Shown: positions 17,526-24,573 of the stretch, piece after piece
Layout of the letters: each line of letters opens with the position of its first letter
Numbering within the stretch: the first letter of the stretch is position 1
Assembly: GCF_000145215.1 (NCBI RefSeq)
Contig: NC_014392.1
Span: forward strand, 1,186,001-1,250,000
Direction of reading: 5' to 3'
Origin: Caldicellulosiruptor obsidiansis OB47
Lineage (GTDB): Bacteria; Bacillota; Thermoanaerobacteria; Caldicellulosiruptorales; Caldicellulosiruptoraceae
Length of the DNA: 64,000 nt
The notes under the pieces: generated by a model
What the model was told of the DNA's origin: nothing
Databases searched by the model: none
What the model saw: only the letters and a program-made list of their open reading frames with translations
Program-made: the position numbers and the translations under genes

Positions 17526-18605
17526 ATGCAAAGATTTGCAGTGGTTATGGCAGGTGGTGGCGGTACAAGGTTTTGGCCTTTGTCACGAAGCTCATCGCCA
17601 AAACAATTTTTAAACCTCTCTGGAAATGACATTTTGATAAATGAAACAATTGATAGGATATCAAAGGTCATCCCTAAGGAAAATATCTTTATTGTTACCA
17701 ACATAAATCAAAAAGAGATGATAGAAAAGGTTCTTGATGAAGAGATAGATAGAAACAACATCATTTATGAACCAATTGGAAGAAACACAGCAGCTTGTAT
17801 TTTATATGCTGCACTTAAAATTAAAAAGATACATGAAGATGGAATAATGTGTGTATTTCCATCTGACCACTATATTAAAGATAATGATGGATTTGCTGAA
17901 GTAATAAATACCTGTATTGAAATTGCTGAAAAGCATGATAAACTTATAACAATTGGAATAAACCCCACTTTTCCTTCGACTGGTTATGGTTATATAAAGT
18001 TTGACAGAGATTCCAGTGATAAATATGAGAAAAAAGCTTACGAGGTTTTAGAATTTGTTGAAAAGCCATCATTTGACAGAGCAAAAGCGTATATAAAAAG
18101 TGGTAATTACTTGTGGAATAGTGGGATGTTTGTATGGAAGATAGACACAATTATTCAAAACTTCAATAGATTCTTGCCCAGAATCTACAATAGGTTTTAT
18201 TCTATATATGAGTATCTTTGGACAGACCAAGAGTTTGAGAAAATAGAGGAAATATATCCATCTCTTCAGGATATATCTATTGACTATGGAATAATGGAAA
18301 GAACTGACGAGGTAGTAGTGGTACCCGGTGATTTTGGCTGGAACGACGTAGGGTCATGGGATTCACTTGGTGCAATATTTCCGCCAGATGATGATGGTAA
18401 CATTGTGAAAGCTTTGCATGTTGGGATTGATACGCGTGACTGCATAATTTATGGAAATAACCGACTTATCGCCACAATTAATGTGTCTGATGTAATTATT
18501 GCTGAAACAGAAGATGCAGTTCTTGTTTGTTCAAAAAACAGAGCACAGGATGTTAAAAAGATTGTTGAAATGCTCAAAGAACGAAAGCTGGATAAGTTTA
18601 TTTAA
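17526..18605 (+). CDS. manC: Mannose-1-phosphate guanylyltransferase (GDP-mannose synthesis)
   Basis: 359-aa nucleotidyltransferase that makes GDP-mannose from mannose-1-phosphate and GTP. The N-terminal signature AGGGGTRFWPLSRSSSPKQF is diagnostic. FVEKPSFDRAKAYI and NSGMFVWK further down bind sugar phosphate. It ends at about 359 aa, without the C-terminal cupin phosphomannose isomerase domain of type II ManC enzymes, so it is monofunctional. ATG 17526 follows AGAGGAGGGG. The flippase murJ is next (41 bases), suggesting envelope polysaccharide or glycan supply, although no glycosyltransferase is nearby. Confidence 0.92.
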   Translation: MQRFAVVMAGGGGTRFWPLSRSSSPKQFLNLSGNDILINETIDRISKVIPKENIFIVTNINQKEMIEKVLDEEIDRNNIIYEPIGRNTAACILYAALKIKKIHEDGIMCVFPSDHYIKDNDGFAEVINTCIEIAEKHDKLITIGINPTFPSTGYGYIKFDRDSSDKYEKKAYEVLEFVEKPSFDRAKAYIKSGNYLWNSGMFVWKIDTIIQNFNRFLPRIYNRFYSIYEYLWTDQEFEKIEEIYPSLQDISIDYGIMERTDEVVVVPGDFGWNDVGSWDSLGAIFPPDDDGNIVKALHVGIDTRDCIIYGNNRLIATINVSDVIIAETEDAVLVCSKNRAQDVKKIVEMLKERKLDKFI

Positions 18606-18646
18606 TCTTTTTTGTTAATTTATTATTTTAAGAAGGGCGGTCTTAT

Positions 18647-20218
18647 ATGTCTGACAGTGCCAAGAAAATTACTAAAGCAACTTTTTTTGTTATCGTTGCA
18701 ACTATACTGTCAAAATTGTTTGGATTTTTGCGTGAGGTTGTTTTAGGTGCTTTCTACGGGACAAGTTATAAATTGGACTCTTTAATTGCAGCCCAGCTGT
18801 TGCCGGGCGTTTTTTTTGCAAGTATTTTAGCTTCTTTTTCTACTACCTTTATCCCTATATACAATGAAATATTAGTAAAAGAGAACAAAGAGAAAGCAAG
18901 CAGATTTGCAAGCAAGTCCCTTTTTTTAATTGTCTTAGCTGCGCTTGTAGTGGCGGTGATAGGTTCTATCTTTTCACCGTTTATAGTTGAAATGATATTT
19001 AGGGGATTTGATAGATCTACAAAACAGTTGACCTGGCAGCTGATGAGAATCACATTTTTTTATATAATTTTTTTAGGCGCTAACTATATCTTGCAAGGAT
19101 TTCTTCAGTCTAATGAAAATTTTGTGGTGCCTGTACTTGTAGGACTACCATTCAATGTAATTATCATCTTTTCAGCCTTTTTAAAGAAAGAATTTGACAT
19201 TTATGGTGTTGCTGTTGCATTTGTACTTGGATACTTTTCGATGGTATTGTTTCAAATACCATTTGCAGAAAAAAAAGGGTTTAAGTTTAAATTAGATTTT
19301 AACCTACGTGACCCGTATATAAATAAACTCTTTAAACTTGTTCTGCCCGTATTTATCGGTTCGTCGGTGATGTCGCTTAATTCTTTTGTTGACAGGTACT
19401 TAGCTTCATTTTTACCTGAGGGAAGTATTTCAGCTTTGAATTTTGCAGATAAACTCAATGGAGTAGTTTATGGTATATTTAGTGGTTCAATCTCGGCTGT
19501 AATTTATCCGTATTTATCACGATTTTTTTCAAGTGAAAAGAAAGAAGAGTTCAAAAAATACTTAGTACTTTCTATAAATTCTCTCATATTAATTATGGTG
19601 CCAATTACAGCTACAGTTTTGGTGTTATCACGCGAAATTGTTCAGTTTGTATATGAAAGAGGAGCGTTTGACAGCCGTTCAACTTATCTGACAAGTGGTG
19701 CGCTTATGTTTTTTTCTTTGGGGTATTTAGGATATGCGGTGAGAGAAATTCTTAGTAGGACTTTTTATTCGATTCAGGATACTCTCACACCTATGAAAAA
19801 TGGTATTTTTGCTGTAGTAATTAATATAATTTTAAATATTGTGCTTGTTAAATTTTTAAAACACAGAGGTTTAGCACTGGGTACCAGCATTGTTGCTTAT
19901 GTGTCAGTGTTTTTGCTTATGCGTAGTTTATTTAAAAAGATAGGAAAGATTGAACTAAAAAGCTCCTTGGTAGTATTCATAAAAGCCTTGTTTGCTTCTT
20001 TTGTAATGGCTATTAGTATTATTTTTGCAAAAAATCTGATACAAGTAAAAACGCCTGTGACGTTTATAACTAAGGTAATCAATCTTTCGATTTGGGGATT
20101 TTGTGGAGTAATTTCATATAGTACAGTAATTTATTTATTGAAAATAAAAGAGGCCCAATGGGTATTGGAAAATTCAATAAAAGTGATTAAAAAGGTTAGA
20201 GGATTAGCTGCAAAATAA
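18647..20218 (+). CDS. murJ: MurJ/MviN-type lipid II flippase
   Basis: 523-aa multi-spanning membrane protein of the MOP superfamily with about 14 predicted helices. It has the MviN N-terminal pattern TILSKLFGFLREVVLGAFYGTS, then LDSLIAAQLLPGVFF and LPVFIGSSVMSLNSFVDRYLAS. Characterised members translocate lipid II across the cytoplasmic membrane for peptidoglycan assembly. ATG 18647 has AAGAAGGGCGG upstream. The 3' end overlaps the converging acetyltransferase gene by 23 bases. In Gram-positives paralogues may move other polyprenyl-linked glycans, which the manC neighbour leaves open. Confidence 0.92.
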   Translation: MSDSAKKITKATFFVIVATILSKLFGFLREVVLGAFYGTSYKLDSLIAAQLLPGVFFASILASFSTTFIPIYNEILVKENKEKASRFASKSLFLIVLAALVVAVIGSIFSPFIVEMIFRGFDRSTKQLTWQLMRITFFYIIFLGANYILQGFLQSNENFVVPVLVGLPFNVIIIFSAFLKKEFDIYGVAVAFVLGYFSMVLFQIPFAEKKGFKFKLDFNLRDPYINKLFKLVLPVFIGSSVMSLNSFVDRYLASFLPEGSISALNFADKLNGVVYGIFSGSISAVIYPYLSRFFSSEKKEEFKKYLVLSINSLILIMVPITATVLVLSREIVQFVYERGAFDSRSTYLTSGALMFFSLGYLGYAVREILSRTFYSIQDTLTPMKNGIFAVVINIILNIVLVKFLKHRGLALGTSIVAYVSVFLLMRSLFKKIGKIELKSSLVVFIKALFASFVMAISIIFAKNLIQVKTPVTFITKVINLSIWGFCGVISYSTVIYLLKIKEAQWVLENSIKVIKKVRGLAAK

Positions 20219-20564
20219 TAACATCCAAAAACCTACCAAATTTGCTACCAACTTTGGTGAGCTTTCCGACTTCTACAAAACCAAATGATTTGTGTAGATG
20301 CAAACTCATACAGTTTTCAGCGCACACTTTTGCAATTATGTTTGCAGCCCCTGTGTCTTTAGCTCTTTTTATTAAAAATTTTAAAATCTGCTTGCCAATC
20401 CCTCTGCCCCTATACAATGGATGTATGTATATAGTGTCTTCAACTGTGATTGAATAAGCTTCTTTCTCTGAGAACGGGGAGAGATAACCATAACCCAATA
20501 TAGTGGAATTTTCTTCTGCTACATAAATAGGGTACCTGTGACTGTGGCTATCGAACAATTTCAA
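20196..20564 (-). pseudogene. N-terminally truncated GNAT acetyltransferase (phosphinothricin-acetyltransferase-like)
   Basis: 122 residues of a GNAT domain. The C-terminal two thirds are intact: VAEENSTILGYGYLSPF, VEDTIYIHPLYRGRGIGKQILKFLIKRA (motif A with the acetyl-CoA loop RGRGIGK) and NCMSLHLHKSFGFVEVG (motif B). The roughly 45 residues before YPIYVAEE that form the first strand and helices in this family are missing. A TAA stands four codons before the only usable start (TTG, 20562-20564 on the plus strand). AGAGGA lies just upstream of that TTG, so a short protein may still be made. It is either a decaying gene or an unusually short GNAT. It converges with murJ and diverges from nth. 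Confidence 0.6.
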
Positions 20565-20648
20565 AAAATCCTCTTACTTTTTTTCTCCTTTTATCAAAAT
20601 ATTTTTTGGGAGTGAACGAAGATTACTAAAAAAGAAAAAGCAAACTAT

Positions 20649-21257
20649 GTGATAAAAGAACTTTTAAAGATTTATCCACAGCCAAAGTGTACTTTAAATT
20701 ATAATAAACCATATGAGCTTTTAATTGCAACCATTTTAGCAGCACAGAGTACAGACGAGCGTGTAAATAAGATTACAGCTGAGCTTTTCAAAAAATATCC
20801 TACGCTTGAAAGTTTTGCAGAGGCAGACCTTTCTGAGCTTGAGAATGATATAAAGCCTGTTGGGTTTTATAAAAACAAAGCTAAAAGTATAAAAGAGACT
20901 GCAAGAATCTTAGTTGAAAAATATAATGGTACGTTGCCAACTACTATTGAAGAACTTGTAAAACTTAAAGGAGTTGGGAGAAAGACAGCAAATGTAATAA
21001 TGGCAAATATCTATGGAATACCTTCCATAATAGTTGACACTCACTGTATGAGACTTTCAAACAGGCTTGGACTTGTAAATAGTAAAGATGCAACAAAGAT
21101 AGAGCTTGAGCTGAGAGATATTGTAGAGCCTCAGTTGTACACTATATTTAGCAATTTGATGGTTTACCATGGGCGAGCAGTTTGCAAGGCAATAAAACCA
21201 AAATGTGAAGTGTGTACTATAAAAGATGTTTGTAAGTATTTCAAGGCCCGAAAATAG
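20649..21257 (+). CDS. nth: Endonuclease III (DNA glycosylase/AP lyase)
   Basis: HhH-GPD base-excision repair enzyme that removes oxidised pyrimidines. Seen are the helix-hairpin-helix LKGVGRKTANV with the catalytic Lys, the catalytic Asp in IIVDTHCMRLSNRLG, and a C-terminal [4Fe-4S] motif with exact C-x6-C-x2-C-x5-C spacing (CKAIKPKCEVCTIKDVC). From GTG 20649 the protein is 202 aa but has no SD and looks short at the N-terminus. The frame stays open upstream with a family-like sequence (TKKEKANY) to an ATT at 20622 that sits 7 bases after GGGAGTG. An ATT start giving 211 aa is therefore plausible. Confidence 0.95.
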   Translation: MIKELLKIYPQPKCTLNYNKPYELLIATILAAQSTDERVNKITAELFKKYPTLESFAEADLSELENDIKPVGFYKNKAKSIKETARILVEKYNGTLPTTIEELVKLKGVGRKTANVIMANIYGIPSIIVDTHCMRLSNRLGLVNSKDATKIELELRDIVEPQLYTIFSNLMVYHGRAVCKAIKPKCEVCTIKDVCKYFKARK

Positions 21258-21273
21258 AAGGGCCTATTTTTTT
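21244..21273 (+). terminator. Terminator after nth
   Basis: Stem AGGCCC (21244-21249) / GGGCCT (21260-21265), with the nth stop codon in the loop, followed by seven T residues (21267-21273). Confidence 0.8.
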
Positions 21274-21351
21274 GTATTTTTACTGCCAAAGTGGTGAAAA
21301 ATAAGTAAATAGAAAAAACGGTCTCAATCTTTGAAAGGGAGAATTGAAAAA

Positions 21352-22230
21352 GTGAAGGTAGGAGTTCCAAATAGTTTTTGCTATGCTGGAATGGAAAACT
21401 TTTTTATAAGAGTTATACCAGAAGTCTTAGAAGATTCTCAAATAATCTTTTCAGGCAAGACAACAAAAGAAATCGTAGAATATGGTCTTAAAAATAGTTG
21501 TGATGAACTCTGTATTCCCGTAAAAATCTTTATTGGACATGTAGAGTATTTGATAAAACAAAACCAGGTAGATGCCTTGTTTTTACCACGCCTTGTGTCT
21601 GTATTGCCAGGCACCTATTCATGTCCCAAAATTATTGGTATTCCGGATATCATAAAATCTAATTATCATGGGATTGAATTGGTGGTACCTGAGATAAATT
21701 TAAGAAAAAAGCGGAAAATAATGTCGGAAGAAAGTATGAAAAATGAACAACTTTTTGATTTTCCTATGGCCAAGATAGCTAAAACCAAAAATATAATGGT
21801 ATTGGCTCATAGCTATGTTATTTTTGATGAATTTCTAAACAAAGGTATATTGGAAACTATAAAAAACGCAGGCTACAATCCTATTTATCCCGCATACTAT
21901 CGTTTTAATTCTTTTTATATTTCCTCTGATTTGCCGAAAGAATTCTTCTGGTCCTCTGCTAGGGACATCTACAATTATTTTGAGTGGGCAAGAAATAGTA
22001 CAAATGTTGATGGAGTAATATACCTTATGACATTTGGATGTGGAATTGACTCTATTTTGCAAGAATTAATAATGAAAAAATGTAATAAAATTGGACTACC
22101 TTATCTTTGTATAACTGTGGACGAGCATTGTGCTGGTGTGGGGATACAAACAAGAATAGAAGCGTATTTAGATATGATTGAATGGAGGAGTAATAGAAAT
22201 GAAAAAAGTTGCCTTCCCGCACATGGGTAA
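21352..22230 (+). CDS. DUF2229-type protein, HgdC-associated (first subunit of activase cluster)
   Basis: 292-aa protein of the CoA-enzyme-activase-associated DUF2229 family. Its N-terminus (VGVPNSFCYAG), KTTKEIVEYGL, DELCIPVKIFIGHVEYLI and FLPRLVSVLPGTYSCPKIIGIPD match that family. Conserved cysteines are Cys10, Cys50, Cys54 and Cys91, with more in TFGCGID and DEHCAGVGIQTR near the C-terminus; several could bind an iron-sulfur cluster. GTG 21352 is chosen because GGGAGA lies about 10 bases upstream; the frame is open to 21331. It overlaps the next gene by 32 bases. In many Firmicutes this domain, the next one and the activase form one giant protein; here they are three genes. Substrate is unknown. 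Confidence 0.75.
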   Translation: MKVGVPNSFCYAGMENFFIRVIPEVLEDSQIIFSGKTTKEIVEYGLKNSCDELCIPVKIFIGHVEYLIKQNQVDALFLPRLVSVLPGTYSCPKIIGIPDIIKSNYHGIELVVPEINLRKKRKIMSEESMKNEQLFDFPMAKIAKTKNIMVLAHSYVIFDEFLNKGILETIKNAGYNPIYPAYYRFNSFYISSDLPKEFFWSSARDIYNYFEWARNSTNVDGVIYLMTFGCGIDSILQELIMKKCNKIGLPYLCITVDEHCAGVGIQTRIEAYLDMIEWRSNRNEKSCLPAHG

Positions 22231-23293
22231 TCTTTTTGTTATTGCTAAGGCTCTTTTTGAAGAACTTGGATTTGAAGTGGTCATTCCTCCATATAACAAC
22301 AAAAGCGCTCTTGAAATTGGAAAGAGACTTTCGCCCGAATGTATTTGCCTGCCTTTTAAATTGAACATGGGGAATTTCATCCAAGCAATTGAAATGGGCG
22401 CAGACACCATTGTAATTTTTGGTGGCTGTGGACCATGTAGATTTGGATACTATGGTGCACTTGAAAAGGAGATTATCAAAGATTTGGGCTATGATGTGGA
22501 GATGATAGTCATTGAACCTCTTTTTTATGGTCTTAGGAATTTTTTGGAGCAGGTGAGTAAGATATTTGCAAGAAAAAATATAGCCAGTGTATTAAAGAGA
22601 GTGTATAGGTTAGCCAAAAAGGTAGATGGAATTGAGAAAAAAGTACATTTTTTAAGACCAAGGGAAATGGTTAAGGGAAGCGTAGATAAAATATATGAAA
22701 GGTTCAGAAAGGAAGCACTAAAAGTTTGCGGAATTGATCAAATGGAAAGATTGGTTGATACCACGAATGTTTTGCTTGACAACTTGTACATTGTAAATGA
22801 GAAGGTCAGAAAAATAGGAATTGTAGGAGAGATATACACCATTATTGATAGTTTTTCAAGCTTGAACATTGAAAAAATACTTGGTGATATGGGATGCGAG
22901 GTTGAACGAAATCTTTATATTTCCCAGTGGATTGATACACATCTAATATATCCAATATTTAAAAGAAAAGATCCAATTATTAAGAGATATTCTAAAGGTA
23001 TAATGCCAGCTTTAATTGGAGGCCACGCAAGAGAGACTATTTCTTATGCCAAATACTTTGCAGCCCAGAAATATGATGGAATATTGCATATTTTTCCTCT
23101 CACATGTATGCCAGAAATAATAGCAAAATCAGTATTAAATGGTATCAAAAATCAAATTAATATTCCTATCCTACACGTTGTAGTAGACGAGGTTGACAGT
23201 GACGTAGGTATCAAAACACGTTTAGAAGCTTTTTTAGACTTAATCGAAGCAAGGAGTGATAACGTTGAGCAAAGACTTCTTTCTTGGGATTGA
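22199..23293 (+). CDS. HgdB-like CoA-dehydratase-related protein (second subunit of activase cluster)
   Basis: 364-aa protein resembling the 2-hydroxyacyl-CoA dehydratase / double-cubane-cluster scaffold superfamily. It begins KKVAFPHMGNLFVIAKALFE. Four cysteines lie in two tight groups: LSPECICLP (Cys48, Cys50) and FGGCGPCRFGYYG (Cys77, Cys80). Another is in FPLTCMPEI. The C-terminal DEVDSDVGIKTRLEAFLD mirrors DEHCAGVGIQTRIEAYLD of the preceding gene, so the two subunits are probably distant paralogues. ATG 22199 follows TGGAGGAG. It overlaps both neighbours, implying stoichiometric co-translation. No CoA-transferase or dehydratase substrate genes are nearby, so a classical fermentation role is not supported. 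Confidence 0.75.
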   Translation: MKKVAFPHMGNLFVIAKALFEELGFEVVIPPYNNKSALEIGKRLSPECICLPFKLNMGNFIQAIEMGADTIVIFGGCGPCRFGYYGALEKEIIKDLGYDVEMIVIEPLFYGLRNFLEQVSKIFARKNIASVLKRVYRLAKKVDGIEKKVHFLRPREMVKGSVDKIYERFRKEALKVCGIDQMERLVDTTNVLLDNLYIVNEKVRKIGIVGEIYTIIDSFSSLNIEKILGDMGCEVERNLYISQWIDTHLIYPIFKRKDPIIKRYSKGIMPALIGGHARETISYAKYFAAQKYDGILHIFPLTCMPEIIAKSVLNGIKNQINIPILHVVVDEVDSDVGIKTRLEAFLDLIEARSDNVEQRLLSWD

Positions 23294-24257
23294 CATTGGT
23301 TCTGTTAGTACTAATGTAGTATTGCTTGACCAAAGTGACAGAATTATTGAAAGCATGTATCTCAGAACCCAAGGAAAGCCTATTGAAATTTTACAAAAGG
23401 CTCTTGGCGCATTGTACGAAAAGTATGGAGATAGCTTGAGGATAAAAGGAGTTGGAACTACAGGGTCAGGAAGGCATTTAGCATCGCTGGTGGTAGGAGC
23501 AGACATTGTAAAAAATGAGATAACTGCTCATGCAAAGGCTGCAATCTTTTTTGTACCTGATGTAAGAACTATAATTGAAATAGGTGGACAAGATTCGAAA
23601 ATAATCTTAATAAAAGATAGAATTGTTATTGATTTTGCTATGAATACAATCTGTGCTGCGGGAACAGGTTCTTTTTTGGATAGACAAGCAGAGAGACTTA
23701 ATATTCCGATTGAAAAGTTTGGTGAAATAGCAATAAAATCACAAAATCCTGTAAGAATAGCTGGCAGGTGTGCTGTGTTTGCTGAGTCAGACATGATTCA
23801 CAAACAGCAGCTTGGACATCCTTGTGAAGATATTCTTTTTGGGCTGTGTTTAGCTATGGCGAGAAACTATCTTGCCAATTTGGCGAAAGGGAAAAGCTTG
23901 GAAAGTCCAATACTGTTCCAGGGCGGTGTTGCGGCAAATATAGCAATGAAAAAGGCTTTTGAGCAACTTCTTGGAACACAAATTATAGTTCCAAAATACT
24001 ACAATGTTATGGGAGCAATAGGTATTGCCCTGCTGGCAAAGGAGAGGACAAAAGGTCTTATCACCAAATTCAGGGGTTTTGAAAGCATCAATGGTTGCAA
24101 GTTTGAGACAAAAGGATTTGAGTGTCGGGATTGTTCAAATTATTGCGAGGTTGTTGGTTTTTATAGTAATGGCAATTTAGTGGCAAGGTGGGGTGATAAA
24201 TGCCAAAAATACTCATCTAACAGGAATTATCATATTGAAAACTCTAAAAATCTGTGA
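23265..24257 (+). CDS. BadF/HgdC-type ATP-dependent activase (archerase)
   Basis: 330-aa ASKHA-fold ATPase that, in characterised homologues, is a homodimer with one bridging [4Fe-4S] cluster and fires low-potential electrons into a partner using ATP. Phosphate-1 is GIDIGSVSTNVVL, with GTTGSGR, IEIGGQDSK, then Cys130 (CAAGTGSFLDRQ) and Cys169 (GRCAVFAESDMIH), the two positions that hold the cluster. FQGGVAANIAMKKAF is adenosine-2. After about residue 285 there is an extra Cys-rich tail (ECRDCSNYCEVVG and a final Cys in GDKCQKY) not needed for an activase. TTG 23265 is favoured by AAGGAGTG eight bases upstream. It overlaps the previous gene by 29 bases. The ncRNA promoter lies in its 3' end. 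Confidence 0.85.
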   Translation: MSKDFFLGIDIGSVSTNVVLLDQSDRIIESMYLRTQGKPIEILQKALGALYEKYGDSLRIKGVGTTGSGRHLASLVVGADIVKNEITAHAKAAIFFVPDVRTIIEIGGQDSKIILIKDRIVIDFAMNTICAAGTGSFLDRQAERLNIPIEKFGEIAIKSQNPVRIAGRCAVFAESDMIHKQQLGHPCEDILFGLCLAMARNYLANLAKGKSLESPILFQGGVAANIAMKKAFEQLLGTQIIVPKYYNVMGAIGIALLAKERTKGLITKFRGFESINGCKFETKGFECRDCSNYCEVVGFYSNGNLVARWGDKCQKYSSNRNYHIENSKNL

Positions 24258-24263
24258 TATATT
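24235..24263 (+). promoter_or_regulatory. Promoter of the structured RNA gene
   Basis: TTGAAA (24235-24240), a 17-base spacer and TATATT (24258-24263). It lies across the activase stop codon and predicts a transcript starting near 24270. Near-consensus spacing and hexamers support independent transcription of the RNA. Confidence 0.65.
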
Positions 24264-24269
24264 TAAATT

Positions 24270-24553
24270 AGAAATAGCAAAACAAAGCTATGGCAGGAAC
24301 TCTGCCGTGTGCGTTACAAGATGGTGAAGTTCCAGGCCAACACCATCAAAAAAGGGAATCCGGAGTCCAATAGTGGCGCATAGGCTTCCCACCCAAGTAT
24401 ATCTTGGGTGACAAACAGGAAGTAATGCAAAGCTATTGGCAGGATACCCACCTGCTGAGGCAGGGTCTGGGAAACTCCCTGAGGACGGCATGGTGGAGTT
24501 CCTGACATGTAAAGAAGAAAGACCCAAAACCAAAAAGGGTCTTTATTTTTTTT
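24270..24553 (+). ncRNA. Highly structured non-coding RNA, class not recognised
   Basis: No plausible protein is encoded. Bases 24291-24510 are about 52% G+C (115 of 220 counted), against 11 of 50 just upstream. Helices found by eye: closing helix 24294-24302/24496-24504 (9 perfect pairs) continued by 24303-24307/24486-24490 with a 5-base bulge; 24310-24317/24422-24429 (8 pairs, one G-U); hairpin 24320-24326/24341-24347; hairpin 24354-24358/24386-24390; hairpin 24391-24397/24403-24409; hairpin 24451-24455/24460-24464. Loop bases 24367-24373 pair perfectly with 24433-24439, giving a pseudoknot. It has its own promoter and terminator. Hallmarks of RNase P, SRP RNA, tmRNA and 6S RNA are absent. 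A raiA-type or another Clostridia-specific class is possible but unproven. Confidence 0.8.
24518..24553 (+). terminator. Terminator of the structured RNA
   Basis: Perfect 8-bp stem AAAGACCC (24518-24525) / GGGTCTTT (24537-24544), an A-rich loop and a run of eight T residues (24546-24553). It lies 21 bases before the tcdA start. Confidence 0.88.
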
Positions 24554-24573
24554 GAAAGGGGAGAATTTGAATA

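Noticed and set aside
23265-24257. Activase as part of a classical 2-hydroxyglutaryl-CoA or benzoyl-CoA pathway
   Set aside because: No CoA-transferase, CoA-ligase or standard two-subunit dehydratase genes are adjacent, and the coupled proteins are of the DUF2229/HgdB-like type.
24288-24533. 81-codon minus-strand frame across the structured RNA
   Set aside because: No SD, no family pattern, and the plus strand shows extensive self-complementarity with its own promoter and terminator, so the region is better explained as RNA.
24270-24553. Identity of the structured RNA as SRP RNA, 6S RNA, tmRNA or RNase P RNA
   Set aside because: The GGAAGGAAGCAGC-type SRP tip, the GAGGAAAGTCC block of RNase P, a tRNA-like end with tag frame, and the single long bulged rod of 6S are all absent.
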